Source: Takakia lepidozioides
Taxonomy: Eukaryota; Streptophyta; Takakiopsida; Takakiales; Takakiaceae
Assembly (NCBI GenBank): GCA_030704615.1
Contig: CM060732.1
Span: 3,970,001 to 4,030,000, forward strand
Length of the DNA: 60,000 nucleotides
Direction: 5' to 3'
Positions 51,381 through 60,000 of this stretch are shown in pieces. Position numbers and translations under genes: made by a program. Position 1 is the first letter of the stretch. The number at the start of each line of letters is the position of its first letter. Below the pieces are notes generated by a model that did not search any database, was not told where the DNA came from, and was given only the letters and a program-made list of their open reading frames with translations.

Positions 51381-52691
51381 CGCCGCGGCAGACGAGGACG
51401 CGGGCCGGGGTGCCACGGGTGCGTCTGGAGGGCCATGGGGGTGCCTGAGCAGCTGGTCGACCGCGCGCAGCGGCAGGGTGGGGGGCGCCCGGCGTCCGTG
51501 CGCCTGCCCCAGAAAATCCCAATTGTTGTAAAATGATAGGCTTTTTGAATAGCATATTGATTACATATTGACACCTAGGGTGCAACGGACGGCGGAAGAC
51601 AGAGTACTGGTATCGACAAAGCTGCGTTCTTTGCGATACCAGGCTGGTCTGGTAGGAGCCCAGGTATTAGCGTTTTGCTATATTCATTTTGTTCTGCCCA
51701 GGGTACTGCCAGTTGCTTATACCCGCCTGGTCTGGTACCCTGCGATACCCTAACACGTGCTGATACCCCGGCTCGCCCCCATATACCGGTCCAACACTGG
51801 TACATACGTTGACACAATCTGGAGCTCTGAGCTTCTTCTGCATAGTTGACCAAATGGTGAAGAAATCTTCAGAACTGAAGTGGATGCGGGGCTCTCTCAC
51901 CCACTTGTGCTAAGCTTTGAGCTCAGGACCTCACTAACCAGTGAAGGGCACCCACTCCCGTAGCAATGACATCAGGTACCTCAGACTCTACGGTTCCTCT
52001 CTTCAATATTCTGCTAGTCCTGTCCTCCTACCCCAGACCAGCTTCTCCTCACTTCAATCTACATCTCCTTCCACAATGCCACAAATCCATATCAGTAGTT
52101 GTATCCAACAGACCTTCAAGGTCCTTTCTAGATTGAAAGGAACACCAGCACTTGACTACGCATGGCCACACACAATGTGGCAGACAAAAGCTGTGAAAGG
52201 AGATAAGGCTGTAAGCATATATGCTTGTACACTACCAATGGCCAACCCACAGAGGGGTCCCACATTTTGTTCAGACCAGAGCTACTGTTCACCACTCTAT
52301 AGAAGACTCTTATTAGCAAAAGGTGAATGTAGCATCTTAGCAACCAACAACTAAATAGAGATTGATAAATAAAAGGTGTCTTATTAACAATTTCATGTCC
52401 AGGTGCTTGAGTGTACTGCACTCAAGAATTAGATCCCACATCGTATATCAACAATCAGGTATTGCTGGAAGAAGTAGAAATCTAGCAATGAATACCACGT
52501 ATGCTTTCAGCTCTACCTAGTTTCACAGTAGAACTTGCTGTGTTATGCTAGTGTGCCAGTTCCGGTGGGAGAGGGAGAGGTGCTCAGACTGCCATCGGCT
52601 GATCTTAATGACTTCGGGGAAGTATATTGACCTCTACAGGAAGAAAATCTGAGAACAATCATGTCAACATAACCAAATCAAGTGAAGTTGA
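51381..52691. other. No supported gene
   Basis: Contains a cluster of GATACCAGGCTGGTCTGGTA-like words at 51,610-51,780 and short unrelated frames. 52,440-52,690 is the 3' flank of the GDH gene; no clear polyadenylation signal was chosen. Confidence 0.4.
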
Positions 52692-58446
<5,755 letters not shown>

Positions 58447-58730
58447 TCTACACCCACCCGCTCCACCTCATCATCTCCGCACCTCCTTCATTGCAGATCT
58501 TTGCAAGTTTTGGTTTGTTTATCACTAGAGATGCTCAGCTGCCGATGCCTGATCCTCACTCTCCGGCCCCTCCGACTGTGACTTGTCCACAACAACCATT
58601 ACTACTTGAACAGGTAGCCCAGTGGTTGCCATCTTTAGCTTTACAATCCTGTAAACAACTGCCCATATTTTTCCTTCGTATTTAGATGAATCCGTGGGGG
58701 TATATTTCGCCTGCCGGAAGCTAATCAGCT
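58447..58730. other. GDH upstream region
   Basis: CT-rich and pyrimidine-biased on the plus strand (GA-rich on the coding strand) at 58,447-58,500. No unambiguous TATA box. It is bounded upstream by the palindrome array. Confidence 0.4.
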
Positions 58731-60000
58731 CCATCGCGGTACCGCATTTCCGTTTTGTATCTGACGCATGGAGCTGAGGGATAGAAATGTTGCACCGCAT
58801 TTCCGTCCGGGTGAGACCTTCATACTCTCAAAATCGTGAACCATCGGAACTGAAATGTCGCACCGCATTTCCGTCCGAGTCGCACCTTCCGACATTCCAG
58901 AACGGAAATGCGGCGCCGCATTTCCGTTTTGTATTTGAGGCATGGAGCCGAGTGACGGAAATGTTGCAGCGCATTTCCAACCGGTTAAGACATTCATACT
59001 CTCCAGAACGGAAGTGCGGTACCGCATTTCCGTTCTGGAGAGTATGATCGTGAACCATCGGAACTGAAATGCGGCACCGCATTTCCGTCCGAGTCGCACC
59101 TTCCGACATTCCAGAACGGAAATGCGGCGCCGCATTTCCGTTTTGTATTTGAGGCATGGAGCCGAGTGACGGAAATGCTGCAGCGCATTTCCGACCGGTT
59201 AAGGCATTCATACTCTCCAGAACGGAAATGCGGTACCGCATTTCCGTTCTGATGGAGAATTATGAACAACAGGAACTGAACTGCGGCACCGCATTTTCGT
59301 CCGAGTCGCACCTTCCGACATTCTAGAACGGAAATGCGGCGCCGCATTTCCGTTTTGTATCTGAGGCATGGAGCCGAGTGACGGAAATGCTGCAGCGCAT
59401 TTCCGACCGGTTAAGACATTCATACTCTCCAGAACGGAAATGCGGTACCGCATTTCCGTTCTGATTGAGAATTATGAACAACGGGAACTGAAATGCGGCA
59501 CCGCATTTCCGTCCGAGTCGCACCTTCCGACATACCAGATCGGAAATGCGGCGCCGCATTTCCGTTTTCTCTCTCGGGCATGGAGCGGAGGGTCGAAATT
59601 TTTGCACCGCATTTCCGTCCGTTTGAGACCTTCATACTCTCCAAAACGGAAATGCGGTACCGCATTTCAGTTCTGACTAAAAATCGTGAACCATCGGAAC
59701 TGAAATGCGGCACCGCATTTCCGTCCGAGTCGCACCTTCCGACATTCCAGAACGGAAATGCGGCGCCGCATTTTCGTTTTGTATATGAGGCGTGGAGCTG
59801 TGGGACGGAAATGCGGCACCGCATTTCCGTTCACATTTTACTTTCCGAACGGAAATGTGGCACGGCATTTCCGTTCATCAACTAAGGTATGTGAAGGTGG
59901 AACGGAAATGCGGTACCGCATTTCCATTCAGATTGAAAATCATGAACCACGGGAACTGAAATGTTGTGCCGCATTTCCGTCCGAATCGCACCTTTCGACA
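58731..60000. repeat. Higher-order array of GGAAATGCGG palindromes, unit about 212 bp
   Basis: Perfect palindromes made of GGAAATGCGG, a two-base centre, and CCGCATTTCC occur about every 50 bp. Within one unit the centres follow a fixed order: TA, CA (imperfect), CG, then a variant GGAAATGC-TGCAGC-GCATTTCC. Each is joined by its own spacer (for example GTCCGAGTCGCACCTTCCGAC after CA, GGCATGGAGCCGAGTG after CG). GGTACC centres lie at 59,019, 59,232, 59,444 and 59,656, i.e. 213, 212 and 212 bp apart. The ends of the array (58,738 and 59,912 onward) are less regular. It runs off the right edge of the window. It contains no credible gene; reading frames through it are repeat by-products. Confidence 0.9.

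Noticed and set aside
58725-59885. Overlapping frames of 80-137 codons on both strands with repeated KCGAAFPF-like segments.
   Set aside because: They are translations of the palindrome array; palindromes give similar peptides on both strands.

Overview
The window looks like repeat-rich nuclear DNA of a green-lineage eukaryote, most likely a streptophyte (charophyte) alga with a large genome. The evidence is a ten-exon plant-type glutamate dehydrogenase gene, a chromovirus with a plant-style initiator-Met tRNA primer site, a CACTA transposon, and two Ty3/gypsy copies with a cytosine-5 DNA methyltransferase inside their coding region. That last arrangement has been reported for charophyte retrotransposons. 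No species can be named from sequence alone.

Layout. 1-212: partial ribosomal stalk protein P2, running off the left edge. 2.28-2.85 kb: unrecognised reading frame. 3.09-11.4 kb (+) and 11.45-17.7 kb (-): two converging copies (A, B) of one Ty3/gypsy family with the order gag - protease - DNA methyltransferase - RT - RNase H - integrase - PHD finger. 33.4-37.9 kb (-): a third copy (C) that kept RT to PHD but lost gag, protease and methyltransferase. 18-29 kb: AT-rich DNA with GC-rich palindromes, LINE fragments and a decayed zinc-knuckle gag. 29.4-32.5 kb: a decayed transposase-like gene with SWIM zinc-finger modules. 37.9-42.4 kb: an unknown decayed minus-strand gene inside a locus saturated with a CAGACTG-type motif, including a 57-bp coding repeat and ~120-bp tandem units. 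42,841-50,904: a structurally complete chromovirus (D) with TG...CA LTRs, a primer site and a 5-bp target duplication; its integrase is split by a 1,151-bp CACTA element with a 3-bp duplication. 52.7-58.4 kb (-): the GDH gene, whose predicted exons total 469 codons plus stop in one frame. 58.7 kb to the end: a higher-order array of perfect palindromes (unit ~212 bp) starting ~0.3 kb upstream of the GDH start.

Themes. (1) Family A/B/C combines a DNA-methylation writer and a PHD histone reader on one retrotransposon; element D instead carries a chromodomain. (2) Stop codons that differ between copies are nearly all C-to-T or G-to-A changes, several at CpG, as expected for methylated DNA. (3) Four unrelated places hold GC-rich palindromes, one inside the CACTA element and one shared between the SWIM locus and the right-end array. 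GDH is the only gene that looks intact and ordinary; P2 is partial and everything else is mobile or decaying.
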